A stretch of DNA of 50,332 nt from a virus. Position numbers and translations under genes: made by a program. Positions 34,211 to 42,161 of the stretch are shown piece by piece (the stretch's first letter is position 1; every line of letters begins with the position of its first letter). The stretch lies in the IMG/VR virus record IMGVR_UViG_3300042090_001664, positions 1 through 50,332 of that record; one strand, written 5' to 3'. Below the pieces are notes generated by a model. That model did not search any database and was not told the origin of the DNA. It saw nothing but the letters and a program-made list of their open reading frames with translations.

Positions 34211-35083
34211 ATGACCACACGTCGCGCGACCGGCCTCATCTTCGACCAGCCGCACCAGAAGCCGAAGACGCTCTACCGGGCGACGCCGGGCTTCAAGCTG
34301 TCCGACCTCGTGCCGTGGGACCTCTCGAGCTTCTGCCCACCGCCTCCGGACCAGGGCAAGCTCGGGCAGTGCACCGGCGTCTCGTTCGTCGGGTCGTGTA
34401 AGACGTACGACAATGCGAACGGGCAGCCCAGCGCGCTCGGGAGCTGCCTCGCGGCATACTGGGGCGGCCGGTTCGAGGACTGGCTCGCGAGCGGTGGCGG
34501 CGCCGGGCTCTCGGGTGACCAGCTGGTTCAGGCCTTCATCGCGCAGGACACCGACTGCGGGAGCTCGCACGCGTCGGTCTGCCTGGGCGTGAGCCAGCTG
34601 GGGCTCCCGCCGGCCTCCGCCTGGCAGGGGAGCTACGACGACACGGGCTCGCCGCAGGACCAGTTCCGCATGCGGCCCGACGCCGAGGCGCAGCGGCTCG
34701 GCTGGGACACGCGCTCGGAGCTCGTCCGGCTCGGGCTCGACGACGAGGACACGGACGCGAAGATCGTCGACCTGAACCACGCCGGCATGAACAAGCAGCC
34801 GATCGACATCGGGCAGATCGTCGACGAGCAGTTCTGCTCGGAGGAGTTCGACCCAAACGTGGCCTACGCGCCCGACGTGACCAAGCCCGCGGGCGGGCAC
34901 GCGCTCTACCTCGTCGCGATGCGGATCAACCCGCAGACGGGCGAGCGCGAGTACAAGGAGGCCATGAGCTGGGGGCCAGGCGCCTACGCGTTCATCTGGG
35001 TCCCGGAGAAGACGGTGGTGGCGCCGAGCACGCAGCTCACCATCATCAAGCGAGCGCCCGTGCTCGTCGAGGCGGCAGCGTGA
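34211..35083 (+). CDS. Papain-like (C1-type) cysteine protease homologue
   Basis: 290 aa from ATG 34211. Family landmarks: Gln48 and Cys54 in DQGKLGQCTGVSF, His230 in AGGHALYL, and a C-terminal SWGPGAY motif (253-259). The Asn before SWG in papain (NSWG) is Met252 here, so the triad may be altered. No signal peptide is seen. Located at the head of the lysis-region gene string and overlapping the next start by four bases (GTGA). It could process fibres or act on host proteins; activity uncertain. Confidence 0.65.
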   Translation: MTTRRATGLIFDQPHQKPKTLYRATPGFKLSDLVPWDLSSFCPPPPDQGKLGQCTGVSFVGSCKTYDNANGQPSALGSCLAAYWGGRFEDWLASGGGAGLSGDQLVQAFIAQDTDCGSSHASVCLGVSQLGLPPASAWQGSYDDTGSPQDQFRMRPDAEAQRLGWDTRSELVRLGLDDEDTDAKIVDLNHAGMNKQPIDIGQIVDEQFCSEEFDPNVAYAPDVTKPAGGHALYLVAMRINPQTGEREYKEAMSWGPGAYAFIWVPEKTVVAPSTQLTIIKRAPVLVEAAA

Positions 35084-35394
35084 GGGCCCTGGTCCTGTTC
35101 GCGCTCGTGCTCGCGGGGTGTTCCGGGTGCCACGAGGCACCCGGACCGCTCACCACCCCGCTCGGGTCACAGCCGGTCTCGACCGTGCGCCCTGGCGCGC
35201 TGACGGCATACGCGCCGACCTGCACCGGGGCGTGCTCGAGGGGCCACGACCTCGCCTGCCCGAGCGCGGCGCCGTCGCCGGGCGGGGTCGCCTGCGTGGA
35301 CAGGTGCACGCAGAGCTCGCTCGCGCCGTGGGATGTCACGTGCATGGCGGCGGCAACGACGTGCGCCACCTTCGACGCGTGCGGGTCAAGATGA
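35080..35394 (+). CDS. 8-Cys lipoprotein, paralogue of 8810-9049
   Basis: 104 aa from GTG 35080. Signal peptide with lipobox VLAGC (Cys14). After a Pro/Thr linker the eight-Cys pattern PTC-x3-C ... AC ... AC-x3-C ... TC ... TC ... AC repeats that of the lipoprotein at 8810-9049, including V-D-R-C against T-D-R-C and TCMA. Two related lipoproteins in one phage, 26 kb apart. The stop overlaps the next ATG. Confidence 0.7.
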   Translation: MRALVLFALVLAGCSGCHEAPGPLTTPLGSQPVSTVRPGALTAYAPTCTGACSRGHDLACPSAAPSPGGVACVDRCTQSSLAPWDVTCMAAATTCATFDACGSR

Positions 35395-35633
35395 TCCGCC
35401 GGGCACTCCTCGCGGTGGTCGGTCTCGTCCTCGCGGCGAGCTGCGCGCCGCTTCCGATCCTCGGCACGCCGGCGCAGCGCTGCGACGTGCACTGCGCCGG
35501 GCACATGTGCTGCGACCAGGGCGATGTGTGCGGCGGCACGGAGGTGGGGTGTCCTGCCGGGCAGTGCTGCTACACCGGCGACATCTCCGACTTCGGCGCG
35601 CGGCGCACGCATCCGCAGCACCCCGCGCCGTGA
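35391..35633 (+). CDS. Small Cys-rich exported protein
   Basis: 80 aa from ATG 35391 (ATGA overlap). A signal peptide ends at LAASC (Cys18; weak lipobox). The mature part has eight Cys as C-x3-C-x4-CC-x5-C-x6-C-x4-CC (31 to 60), a dense knot-like arrangement, and a His/Pro-rich tail. The double CC spacing recalls granulin or knottin folds, by pattern only. Role unknown; possible envelope factor or lysis accessory. Confidence 0.6.
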   Translation: MIRRALLAVVGLVLAASCAPLPILGTPAQRCDVHCAGHMCCDQGDVCGGTEVGCPAGQCCYTGDISDFGARRTHPQHPAP

Positions 35634-35941
35634 GCCGCATCCACCGCGACGACCTGGACTGGCTCGTCGCGATCGTGATCTGGCTCGTGGTCGCGGTCGC
35701 GCTCGTCGCGAGCATGCTCGCGCTCGCGGTGACGGAGACCGGGTGCGACGCCAAGCCCGCGTTTCCGCACTCGATGCCTGGCGTCGAGGTGCCGATCCGC
35801 GACGCCCCTCCGCGGCACTCCGACGGCGGCGCATGGCTCGTCATCCCGGCGCCGCCGGGCGAGGCCGGAGCACCGCGCTACCACTTCGAATGCGACCTGG
35901 ATGATGGCGGCGCATCCTGTCGCGAGGTCCCGAACCCATGA
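35630..35941 (+). CDS. Single-span membrane protein, lysis-region
   Basis: 103 aa from GTG 35630 (GTGA overlap). One N-terminal transmembrane segment (about 11-34, WLVAIVIWLVVAVALVASMLALAV is the hydrophobic stretch) after an acidic-basic start, then a soluble periplasmic-type domain with Cys. Candidate inner-membrane spanin subunit or holin-like protein because of the neighbouring lysis enzymes; no family signature. The next ATG overlaps its stop. Confidence 0.6.
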   Translation: MSRIHRDDLDWLVAIVIWLVVAVALVASMLALAVTETGCDAKPAFPHSMPGVEVPIRDAPPRHSDGGAWLVIPAPPGEAGAPRYHFECDLDDGGASCREVPNP

Positions 35942-36447
35942 GCGTGCAGATCCTGTTCTCGACCGGCCGGACGGTGATCTCGAAGGCGATCCGCGCCATC
36001 ACGAAGAGCCCGGTCTCGCACTGCGGGGTGCTCCTGACGGACGCGGATGGACTCTGCGGCGCCAAGGTGGTCCTCGCGGAGGATGTCGGTGGGTTCAAGC
36101 CGATGCTGTTCTCGGTCTTCACCCAGAGCAACGACGTCGTGCGGCTCTTCACCCCGGTCGTTGACCTGCGACCTGGGGTCGAGGCGGAGCTCCCACGACT
36201 CGGCGCCGGCTACGACTACGGAGCGCTCGTCCAGGATGGGGCGGACGTCGAGATCGCGAAGGTCGCGCCGTGGTGGCATCCCCGCGTGTGGATGCACGAG
36301 CCTGGAGCGATGTTCTGCTCCAACGTGCTGGTGAGGATGATGCAGCGGGTGAACTACCCGGGCACGGCGGGGCTCGAGCCGGTCAAGACGGAGCCGGCGC
36401 AGCTCTACAGCCTCTGCCTCGCGCAGGACGCCAAGAGGGCTGCGTGA
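35938..36447 (+). CDS. Permuted NlpC/P60 (YiiX-like) enzyme
   Basis: 169 aa from ATG 35938. The permuted papain-fold order is visible: His28 in SPVSHCGVLL near the N-terminus, an acidic residue Glu48, and Cys127 in FCSNVLVRMM toward the C-terminus, with YDYG between. Relatives cleave peptide or lipid amide bonds. Next to the lysozyme it could attack peptidoglycan cross-links, but an N-terminal export signal is missing. Confidence 0.65.
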   Translation: MSVQILFSTGRTVISKAIRAITKSPVSHCGVLLTDADGLCGAKVVLAEDVGGFKPMLFSVFTQSNDVVRLFTPVVDLRPGVEAELPRLGAGYDYGALVQDGADVEIAKVAPWWHPRVWMHEPGAMFCSNVLVRMMQRVNYPGTAGLEPVKTEPAQLYSLCLAQDAKRAA

Positions 36448-36551
36448 GCAGCGTTCCGGCTCCAATCCGCTGGGCTGCGCTTCTTGCGTGCGTGCTCCTC
36501 GCTCTTGCCGCTGGGGGCTGGCTCTACCTGGCGTGGCCGAGGCCGCGATGA
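36444..36551 (+). CDS. 35-aa single-span membrane peptide
   Basis: 35 codons from GTG 36444 (GTGA with the preceding stop, ATGA with the following start). A near-complete membrane span: RWAALLACVLLALAAGGWLYLAW. The double coupling argues that it is translated. Small holin or spanin-like role is possible. Confidence 0.55.
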   Translation: MSSVPAPIRWAALLACVLLALAAGGWLYLAWPRPR

Positions 36552-36835
36552 CCGGCAAGCCGAACATCGGCGCGACGTCCGACGACACCGACGCGATGGG
36601 TGCGGACCCTGGCGCGATGGACCGCCGCGATGCCACCCTCGACGCCTTCGCGCGCGAGGGCATGCAGCCGAAGCTCGCGGACTACGTCCCGCCGCCGGCG
36701 ACCGCCGATGTGGAGGAATCCATCGCGGACGCGCGCGCGCAGGCGGGCCTCGGCGAGCTCGCGCCCGAGGCGCCTCCGGTGCACGATCCGATCGACGATG
36801 TCGCGGCGCTCGTCGACAAGGCCACGAAGACGTGA
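36548..36835 (+). CDS. Unknown small acidic protein
   Basis: 95 aa from ATG 36548 overlapping the previous stop. Mostly Asp/Ala/Pro-rich (DDTDAMGADPGAMDRRDATL; PVHDPIDDVAALVDKATKT), probably disordered with short helices. No signal, membrane segment or family. Its stop overlaps the lipoprotein start. Confidence 0.5.
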   Translation: MTGKPNIGATSDDTDAMGADPGAMDRRDATLDAFAREGMQPKLADYVPPPATADVEESIADARAQAGLGELAPEAPPVHDPIDDVAALVDKATKT

Positions 36836-37050
36836 GGAGCTCCGCGGCGCTCGGGGTCGTCCTGGCGCTCGCGAGCTGCTCTCCGCCGGCCGCGGTGACG
36901 CCGGCGGCGCCGGTCCGACCGAGCTGGGGCTGCCAGCCGGCCGAGCCCATGCTGGCCTGCCTGCGCCGGGGACGAGAGACCGACCCGGAAGCGTTCGCGG
37001 AAGAGATGCGCGCGTGCCTGCGCTGCGCGCTCAAGGAGCTTCGACCATGA
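36832..37050 (+). CDS. Small Pro-rich lipoprotein, o-spanin candidate
   Basis: 72 aa from GTG 36832. A short signal peptide with lipobox LASC (Cys16) followed by a Pro/Ala-rich stretch (PPAAVTPAAPVRP), as in Rz1 outer-membrane spanins, then Cys-containing helices. Located among lysis genes with a single-span protein two genes upstream. A spanin role is inferred from composition and order. Confidence 0.55.
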   Translation: MRSSAALGVVLALASCSPPAAVTPAAPVRPSWGCQPAEPMLACLRRGRETDPEAFAEEMRACLRCALKELRP

Positions 37051-37631
37051 GCGACCAGGACACCGCCCCCGACACCTCGCCGACGGGAGAGCCGGCGATC
37101 TGCGTTCGCGCGCGCGGCGCCATCTCCTGCGAGGACGACGACACCTACCGCAAGGTAGTCGACCCGGCCGGCCCGTACGCCGAAGAGATCCAGGTCGCGC
37201 ACGCGGTCAGCTCTTGTATGTGTTTTGCTGCCTGGCTCATCGGCTGGGACGGCCGGTTCGTCGCCGACACGATCCAGAACGTGCTGCGTCGGATGTGGGG
37301 CGGCACCGGGCGCAAGCCGGACGCCGACAACGTCGTGAGCCTCGGTGCGCAGGTCTGGTGGGCCGCGAGCGCCACGGCGCCGGAGCACGTCGACGGCTGC
37401 GTGGTCGGGGTCGAGCGCACAAGCGAGTACGTGGTCACCCTGACCGTCATCGCCGGCGGGCAGCGGGTCACGCAGCAGGACATCGACCAGCGCGTCTTCC
37501 CGCAGTCGGCGCTCGGGAAGCGGTGCATCAAGAAGCTCCTGCGCTCGGTAGTCTGGACCGACGGGGTCGGCTGGGTCGACCAGGGCGACAACCGCCACAT
37601 CCTCGGCGTGCACGACTTGGAGGCCGCATGA
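37047..37631 (+). CDS. Unknown lysis-region protein
   Basis: 194 aa from ATG 37047 (ATGA overlaps at both ends). SSCMCFAAWLIGWDG (about 55-69) and EHVDGCVVGV (about 112-121) have the loose look of the Cys and His motifs in CHAP/NlpC peptidases, but the sequence is too weak to assign. A hydrolase accessory to the adjacent lysozyme is possible. Confidence 0.5.
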   Translation: MSDQDTAPDTSPTGEPAICVRARGAISCEDDDTYRKVVDPAGPYAEEIQVAHAVSSCMCFAAWLIGWDGRFVADTIQNVLRRMWGGTGRKPDADNVVSLGAQVWWAASATAPEHVDGCVVGVERTSEYVVTLTVIAGGQRVTQQDIDQRVFPQSALGKRCIKKLLRSVVWTDGVGWVDQGDNRHILGVHDLEAA

Positions 37632-38323
37632 TCGACCCCGGCGTTCGAGCCAACTGGCGCGTGTGGAACCGGAAGTTCGAGGGGGAGATCCCGTACGCCT
37701 ACTGCGATACCCACAAGCCCCCGCTCGTGACTTGCGCGGTCGGCGTTTTGATCGACCCGGTGAGCGCTTCGCTCGCGCTGCCGTGGAGGAAGCCAGCGGA
37801 CGGGTCGCTCGCATCGAAGGGCGAGATCCTGGCGGACTGGTACCGCGTGAAGGCGATCGGCGAGGCGAACCCGCAGGGGCTCGTCTACACGCACTACCAT
37901 TCGCCGACCGGGCTCTACCTCGACGACGACGCGATCGGCGAGCTCGTGCTCGCGCGGCTCGATGCGAACGTCGCGATCCTCGAGAAGGAGTACCCCGGCT
38001 TCGACACCTTCCCGCCGGACGTCCAGTGCGGGATCGCGAGCATGGCCTGGGCGATGGGCGCGGGCTTCCCGAAGACCTGGCCGAAGTTCTCGGCGCTCGT
38101 CGCCGCGCGCAACTGGAGGGCGTGCGGGACGTCGCCAGGGCTCGGCGAGGACGGCAAGCCGATGCCCGAGCCGTGCTGGATCAACGCCGCGGGGAACGCG
38201 GGGGTGATCCCGCGCAACACCGCGAACATCGCGCTGTTCCTCGCAGCGGCCGACGCCGTCGACGCGGTCGCCACGCCGGACACCGACCCGGCGCCGCCGC
38301 CGGACTCGAGCCCGAGTAGCTAA
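37628..38323 (+). CDS. GH24-like lysozyme (endolysin)
   Basis: 231 aa from ATG 37628. It begins with RVWNRKFEGEIPYAYCDTHK; Glu18 and Asp27 have the 9-residue spacing of T4 lysozyme Glu11 and Asp20, with Thr35 near the position of Thr26. Downstream VGVLIDPVSASLALPWRKP and a helical core (PPDVQCGIASMAWAMGAGFP; FSALVAARNW) complete the phage lysozyme plan. It ends in a disordered Pro/Asp/Ser tail (about 218-231). No signal peptide, so release should need a holin. Last gene of the late strand. Confidence 0.75.
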   Translation: MIDPGVRANWRVWNRKFEGEIPYAYCDTHKPPLVTCAVGVLIDPVSASLALPWRKPADGSLASKGEILADWYRVKAIGEANPQGLVYTHYHSPTGLYLDDDAIGELVLARLDANVAILEKEYPGFDTFPPDVQCGIASMAWAMGAGFPKTWPKFSALVAARNWRACGTSPGLGEDGKPMPEPCWINAAGNAGVIPRNTANIALFLAAADAVDAVATPDTDPAPPPDSSPSS

Positions 38324-38343
38324 CCGCGCGCAGCGACCGCACT

Positions 38344-38583
38344 TCAGGCCCCGTGGCGCTTCGGCGTCGCGGGGCTCTTCTCGTTCCATGGCTCGAACAG
38401 CTTCTCGAACCGCTCGGTGGAGAAGTGCTCGACCACGCTGACCGAGTGGTAGCAGCTACGGATACGGACGCAGGGGATGAACGCGCCGGCGGCGAGGCCG
38501 AGGTTGAACCGGGCGGTCACCTTCCAGCGCCGCCCGGTCGCGCGCTCGCGCACGAACTCGTCGCGGATGCGCTTGTCGCTCAC
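38344..38583 (-). CDS. Small basic protein, unknown
   Basis: 79 aa from GTG 38583, overlapping the previous gene's stop. Rich in Arg/Lys (RIRDEFVRERATGRRWKVTAR), then a beta-type region (FIPCVRIRSCYHSVSVVEHF). Last gene of the recombination operon; its 3' end doubles as the late terminator on the other strand. Possibly nucleic-acid binding; not recognised. Confidence 0.55.
   Translation of the reverse strand: MSDKRIRDEFVRERATGRRWKVTARFNLGLAAGAFIPCVRIRSCYHSVSVVEHFSTERFEKLFEPWNEKSPATPKRHGA
38348..38385 (+). terminator. Intrinsic terminator of the late operon
   Basis: 12-bp stem (38348-38359 with 38364-38375, two GU pairs) capped by a TTCG tetraloop and followed by TCTTCTCGTT on the plus strand. 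It sits 25 bases after the lysozyme stop and inside the end of the convergent gene (38344-38583). The other strand lacks a T-run beyond the stem, so action is mainly on the plus strand. Confidence 0.75.
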
Positions 38584-38810
38584 GACGGTCCGAGCGCGTC
38601 CAGTCGCAGAACGAGGACGATCATCCGCGCAGCGATGTGCACCGCGACGACGCGGAGGGAAGTGGCCCTACCCTTCCGGCGCAGCATGTCGAACTCCTCG
38701 AACATGTGCGAGGCATCAGCGAGCTTCTGTAGATCCCAAGAAGCCAATCGCTCGACCTCCGTCGTCACTTCAGAGAGCACCTTTGCCCGCTCGTCCATCG
38801 TCGTCGTCAT
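38580..38810 (-). CDS. Small helical protein, unknown
   Basis: 76 aa from ATG 38810 (ATGA overlap with the nuclease stop). Starts MTTTMDERAKVL; helical, with VTTEVERLASWDLQKLADAS and a hydrophobic C-terminal helix (VVAVHIAARMIVLVLRL). Between the nuclease and the basic protein; function unknown. Confidence 0.5.
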   Translation of the reverse strand: MTTTMDERAKVLSEVTTEVERLASWDLQKLADASHMFEEFDMLRRKGRATSLRVVAVHIAARMIVLVLRLDALGPS

Positions 38811-41095
38811 GACGCCTTCCTCACGCGGGACCGGCGCTTCTTCTTCGGTGGGCTGGTCGCGACCTCGAGCACGCGCCCGAAGGCGGCGCCTCGGCCGGCG
38901 ACGGTCACGTGCCAGCGTGGATCTCGAGCCGTGCGCTCGAGAAGGCCCGCGTGCGCGAGCGCGAACAGATCGCTCCGGGCGACCCCCTTCAGCTGGAGGG
39001 TGCTCCACGTCGCCCCGAGCTCGTACTGGACGAGCAGGTCGAGCGCGCGGGTCTCGACCTCGGGGGCGCGGAGAGCGAGCGCGGCGCCGTCGCGGTGAGG
39101 CGCGAGCGTGACCGGCGGCGGGCGCGGGGCGTCCTGGGCCATGCGGAACGCGCGACCGCAGATCAGCTCGAGCGGGTCGAGTGTGTCGGGCCCGAGTTCG
39201 ACCGCGAGCTCCGCCGAGGCGAGCGCCCAGGTGACGTGCTCGTCGCGCGAGCGGCCGACGAGCGCCGCGCCGCACCCGGAGCAGATCGGCCCGAGCTCGC
39301 GGTCCACCCGCACCACGGCGTGGAGGCACTCCTCCGGCGCGGGCGGTGTCACTGGCGCTGTGTCTGGCCGGTCCACTGGCGCCACCACGACCGTGTCGAT
39401 CTCGGGCGTCTGATTCGCAGGATCCAGTTCATCCGATCGACCCAAGTTGCCGGTTGGCACAGCTTCCGCATCGGTCTTCTCCTCGTCGAAGCGCATCCCG
39501 GCCACGGGCATGACGTGCCCGCCGAGCTGCGCGGTGGTGTTCGGGTCGGTCAGGCAGCGCGTGCACGGTGCACCCGGGGCGGCGAGGGGTGTCCCGCACG
39601 CCGTGCAGGGGAAGAGCACGCGCGGCGCGGGGGCGCCCGGGAGCGGCTTCGTCCACGGGTTCTCCTTCTCGGCGACCTGGCCCTTCGGCTTCCGGCTCCT
39701 GCGAGGCTTCGCCGCGGGCACCAGCGGCGCGCCAGCGACGTGCACATCGCCCCCTCCGACGGTCGCGCCGGTCGTGGCCTTGTACGCCGCGCTCAGCAGG
39801 CTGGCGAGGTCAGCGTCAGCCTCGGGCCGGTGCACGCGCCACTGGGTCTCAGGCACCTCCACGAGCGCGCCCATGCCCTTCGCCCGGCCGTAGATGAGCG
39901 CGAGCTTCTGCTCGACCTCCGCCGGCGGCAGGCCGCGGGCCTCCAGCACGCGCCGGATGCTCGCTCGCGAGATGACCCGCGGCGCAGCCTCGGCAGCGCC
40001 TGCCCGCCCAAGGACGTCCTCGAGCAGGTCCCACGCCTTGATCGGGTCGAGCTCGTGCGATGTCTTCGCCTTCGGGCCGTAGACCTTCCCCCCGCCGACC
40101 GTGAGGGGCGCGCCGGTCGCCTCGACGTACCCGCGCGCCAGGTCGCGGATCTGCTTCTCGAGGCTCGCGAGCATCGGAAGCAGTGTGACCGCGCGCGAGA
40201 GCTTGTCCGGCCCGAGGGCGCCGGGGACGAGCATCCCTGGCTCTCCGGTGAGGAGCCGGGCCACGGACGCGGTCTTGGCCGGGCAGGACGTGCGCGCGGG
40301 GCAGTAGGTGCAGTGGGGGCCCTCCACGAGCCCGGTGAGGGGCTGGCCGGCGGCGAGGAGCCGTTCCTGCTCCCGGATGGCGCGGACCTCGGCGCCGAGG
40401 GCGCGGAGCTCCGCCGCGATGGCGTCCTGGTCGAGCGGCTTGCCCTGCTCGAGGGTGCCAGGGCCCTTCCGGATCCAGAGCAAGCTCGGGATGACGGAGA
40501 TCCGGTCCGGGTCCTCCCAGCGGACCCAGCGGGCGGCGAGCGCAGCGCCCATGCGCACCTGCGCGTTGTGGTCGACCGGCTCGGCGCCGTCCTCGCCGCC
40601 GCTCTTGAAGTCGGTCACGTGCAGCGCCGCGCCGGCGGGCACCACCGGACGGCTTTCGCCGAGGACATCGTCGTAGTCGAAGTCGAACGAGTACGGCTCG
40701 GCGTGCAGGAGGTCGATCGTCGCCGCGAAGGGGGCATGGATGTCGGCGAGGTCGTACCGGCCCTGCCCGCCATCGACCGGCGCCGCGCCGGAGCGGGTGA
40801 GGCCGAGCGCAACCTCGGAGAGCGCGCTGGCGGGCGGCGTCCAGGTCCACCCGCGCGCGCGGGAGACGAACCGCCGGGCGTCCTCCGCCGAGAGCCGGTT
40901 CGCCGTCGAGATGGCCTCGAGCGCGTCGGGCGCCAGAGCTGCGTCGACGCCGACCTTCGAGCGCTGCTCCGCGTGCTGGTGTAGGCTTGTGCCGACCTCG
41001 GAGGTCCCGATGGAGTCGATGTGCGGAAGTAGCGCCGAGGGGGGGCACACGCGCACGCGCCCCCTCGTGCTGCCGCTGAGGAGGAGGCGCGTCAC
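38807..41095 (-). CDS. PD-(D/E)XK nuclease of iron-staple (AddB/Cas4) type with C-terminal extension
   Basis: 762 aa from GTG 41095, where the GTGA overlap fixes the start. RecB-family motifs are complete: His39 (GTSLHQHAE), Glu94, Asp128 (ATIDLL), Asp162-x-Lys164 (TDFKSG) and Gln179. One Cys precedes the domain (Cys17, VRVCPPS) and three follow as C-x2-C-x5-C (Cys262, 265, 271), the spacing of the AddB Fe-S 'staple'. Beyond about 280 lie a helical region, two C-x2-C zinc-ribbon-like sites (CTACG..CTRC; CSGCG) and an ending like a winged helix. Likely a DNA end-processing exonuclease working with the RecA-like ATPase at 43136. Confidence 0.75.
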   Translation of the reverse strand: MTRLLLSGSTRGRVRVCPPSALLPHIDSIGTSEVGTSLHQHAEQRSKVGVDAALAPDALEAISTANRLSAEDARRFVSRARGWTWTPPASALSEVALGLTRSGAAPVDGGQGRYDLADIHAPFAATIDLLHAEPYSFDFDYDDVLGESRPVVPAGAALHVTDFKSGGEDGAEPVDHNAQVRMGAALAARWVRWEDPDRISVIPSLLWIRKGPGTLEQGKPLDQDAIAAELRALGAEVRAIREQERLLAAGQPLTGLVEGPHCTYCPARTSCPAKTASVARLLTGEPGMLVPGALGPDKLSRAVTLLPMLASLEKQIRDLARGYVEATGAPLTVGGGKVYGPKAKTSHELDPIKAWDLLEDVLGRAGAAEAAPRVISRASIRRVLEARGLPPAEVEQKLALIYGRAKGMGALVEVPETQWRVHRPEADADLASLLSAAYKATTGATVGGGDVHVAGAPLVPAAKPRRSRKPKGQVAEKENPWTKPLPGAPAPRVLFPCTACGTPLAAPGAPCTRCLTDPNTTAQLGGHVMPVAGMRFDEEKTDAEAVPTGNLGRSDELDPANQTPEIDTVVVAPVDRPDTAPVTPPAPEECLHAVVRVDRELGPICSGCGAALVGRSRDEHVTWALASAELAVELGPDTLDPLELICGRAFRMAQDAPRPPPVTLAPHRDGAALALRAPEVETRALDLLVQYELGATWSTLQLKGVARSDLFALAHAGLLERTARDPRWHVTVAGRGAAFGRVLEVATSPPKKKRRSRVRKAS

Positions 41096-41472
41096 GGCGG
41101 CCCCATCTCCGCGATGGCCTCGTCGATCTGGGCGAGCAGCTCGACGAGCTCTTCGTCGACGTAGACGTAGCCACCGATCCCGAGCGGAGAGCTGCACTCG
41201 TGCTTGAGCACGACGCCGTTCTCGAGCTGCTCGACCTCGCCGAGGCTCGGCGCGATCTGCGGGCGCTCGCCACGTTCCCATGCCTCGCATGCGGCCTTGT
41301 GAGCTGCGAGCTCGGCTGGCGTGCAGCACTCCTCGTCGGGCGAGAACTTTCGCGGGTCGTAGTCGCCACCGGGGAAGTGGCCGTAGGTCTCCTGCGGCCG
41401 CGCGAATTCCTCGATGTAGGCGCGGGCGGCCTCGAGCGCCTTGACCGCGACCTCGTGTGCGTTCTGGTTCAT
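41092..41472 (-). CDS. Unknown acidic protein
   Basis: 126 aa from ATG 41472. Helical N-terminus (HEVAVKALEAARAYIEEFARP), a middle with DEECCTPAELAAHKAACEAWERGE and an acidic C-terminal helix (DEELVELLAQIDEAIAEMG). Start and stop both overlap neighbours by four bases. Not recognised; acidity would suit a partner or inhibitor of a DNA-binding protein, speculative. Confidence 0.5.
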   Translation of the reverse strand: MNQNAHEVAVKALEAARAYIEEFARPQETYGHFPGGDYDPRKFSPDEECCTPAELAAHKAACEAWERGERPQIAPSLGEVEQLENGVVLKHECSSPLGIGGYVYVDEELVELLAQIDEAIAEMGPP

Positions 41473-42161
41473 GGGTTACTCCGAACAGTAGGTGGGGCCT
41501 CCACGATGGAGAAGCCGTCGATCGTTTTGACGAGCACGGGGCCGAACGCGGTGTTCTTGGCCTCGCATCGCGGACACGACGCGGGGTAGGTCCCGTCGCC
41601 GAGCAAGGTGCGGGCGCGGCCCATCTCGCCCTCGTGGCCGATCCATCCGCACTGCGTGCACTCGACGTTGTCGTGCTTCAGGAAGCGCGGCGCATGCCCG
41701 GTAATCGCTTCCGGGACCTCCGCTCGAATGGGCTTGAGCTCGGCGGCGAGGAGCGGCTTCGCGATCACCCAGCACGCTTCGCAGCAGCCGATCGTTACGT
41801 GCCGCTGGATGAACACGAAACGATCGGCGAGCTCCCACGCTCCCAGCGTGAGCGGGCGGTCGTGGTTCGGCTGCCCCTTGACCTTGTAACGACTCGACGT
41901 GCGCTTGTGCGGAGCGTACCCGGCATCCTTCCCGCACACAGGGCAACAGCGAATGCCCATGTGGGTGAAGATGAGTCGTCCGCTCTGCTTGGCCTCCGCG
42001 ACGGCAGAAGCCACGAAGCGCGCGATCTCCGGAGCGGCTCCGGTGGCTGCGACTCGGATGGCGAAGCGGACGACATCGACGATGTCCTGCACCTCCGGCG
42101 AGCACTGTCCGTCCAGGAGGATGAGCTCGTCGTCCGTGAGCGAGACGCTCGTGGTCTTCAT
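41469..42161 (-). CDS. Zinc-ribbon protein, unknown
   Basis: 230 aa from ATG 42161 (KTTSVSLTDDEL). Helical N-terminal part, then four zinc-type pairs: CCPVCGK, CCEACW, CTQCGW and CPRCEAKN, at about 90-215. Suggests two zinc ribbons and a nucleic-acid or protein binding role in early phage metabolism. No catalytic motif. Confidence 0.6.
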   Translation of the reverse strand: MKTTSVSLTDDELILLDGQCSPEVQDIVDVVRFAIRVAATGAAPEIARFVASAVAEAKQSGRLIFTHMGIRCCPVCGKDAGYAPHKRTSSRYKVKGQPNHDRPLTLGAWELADRFVFIQRHVTIGCCEACWVIAKPLLAAELKPIRAEVPEAITGHAPRFLKHDNVECTQCGWIGHEGEMGRARTLLGDGTYPASCPRCEAKNTAFGPVLVKTIDGFSIVEAPPTVRSNP

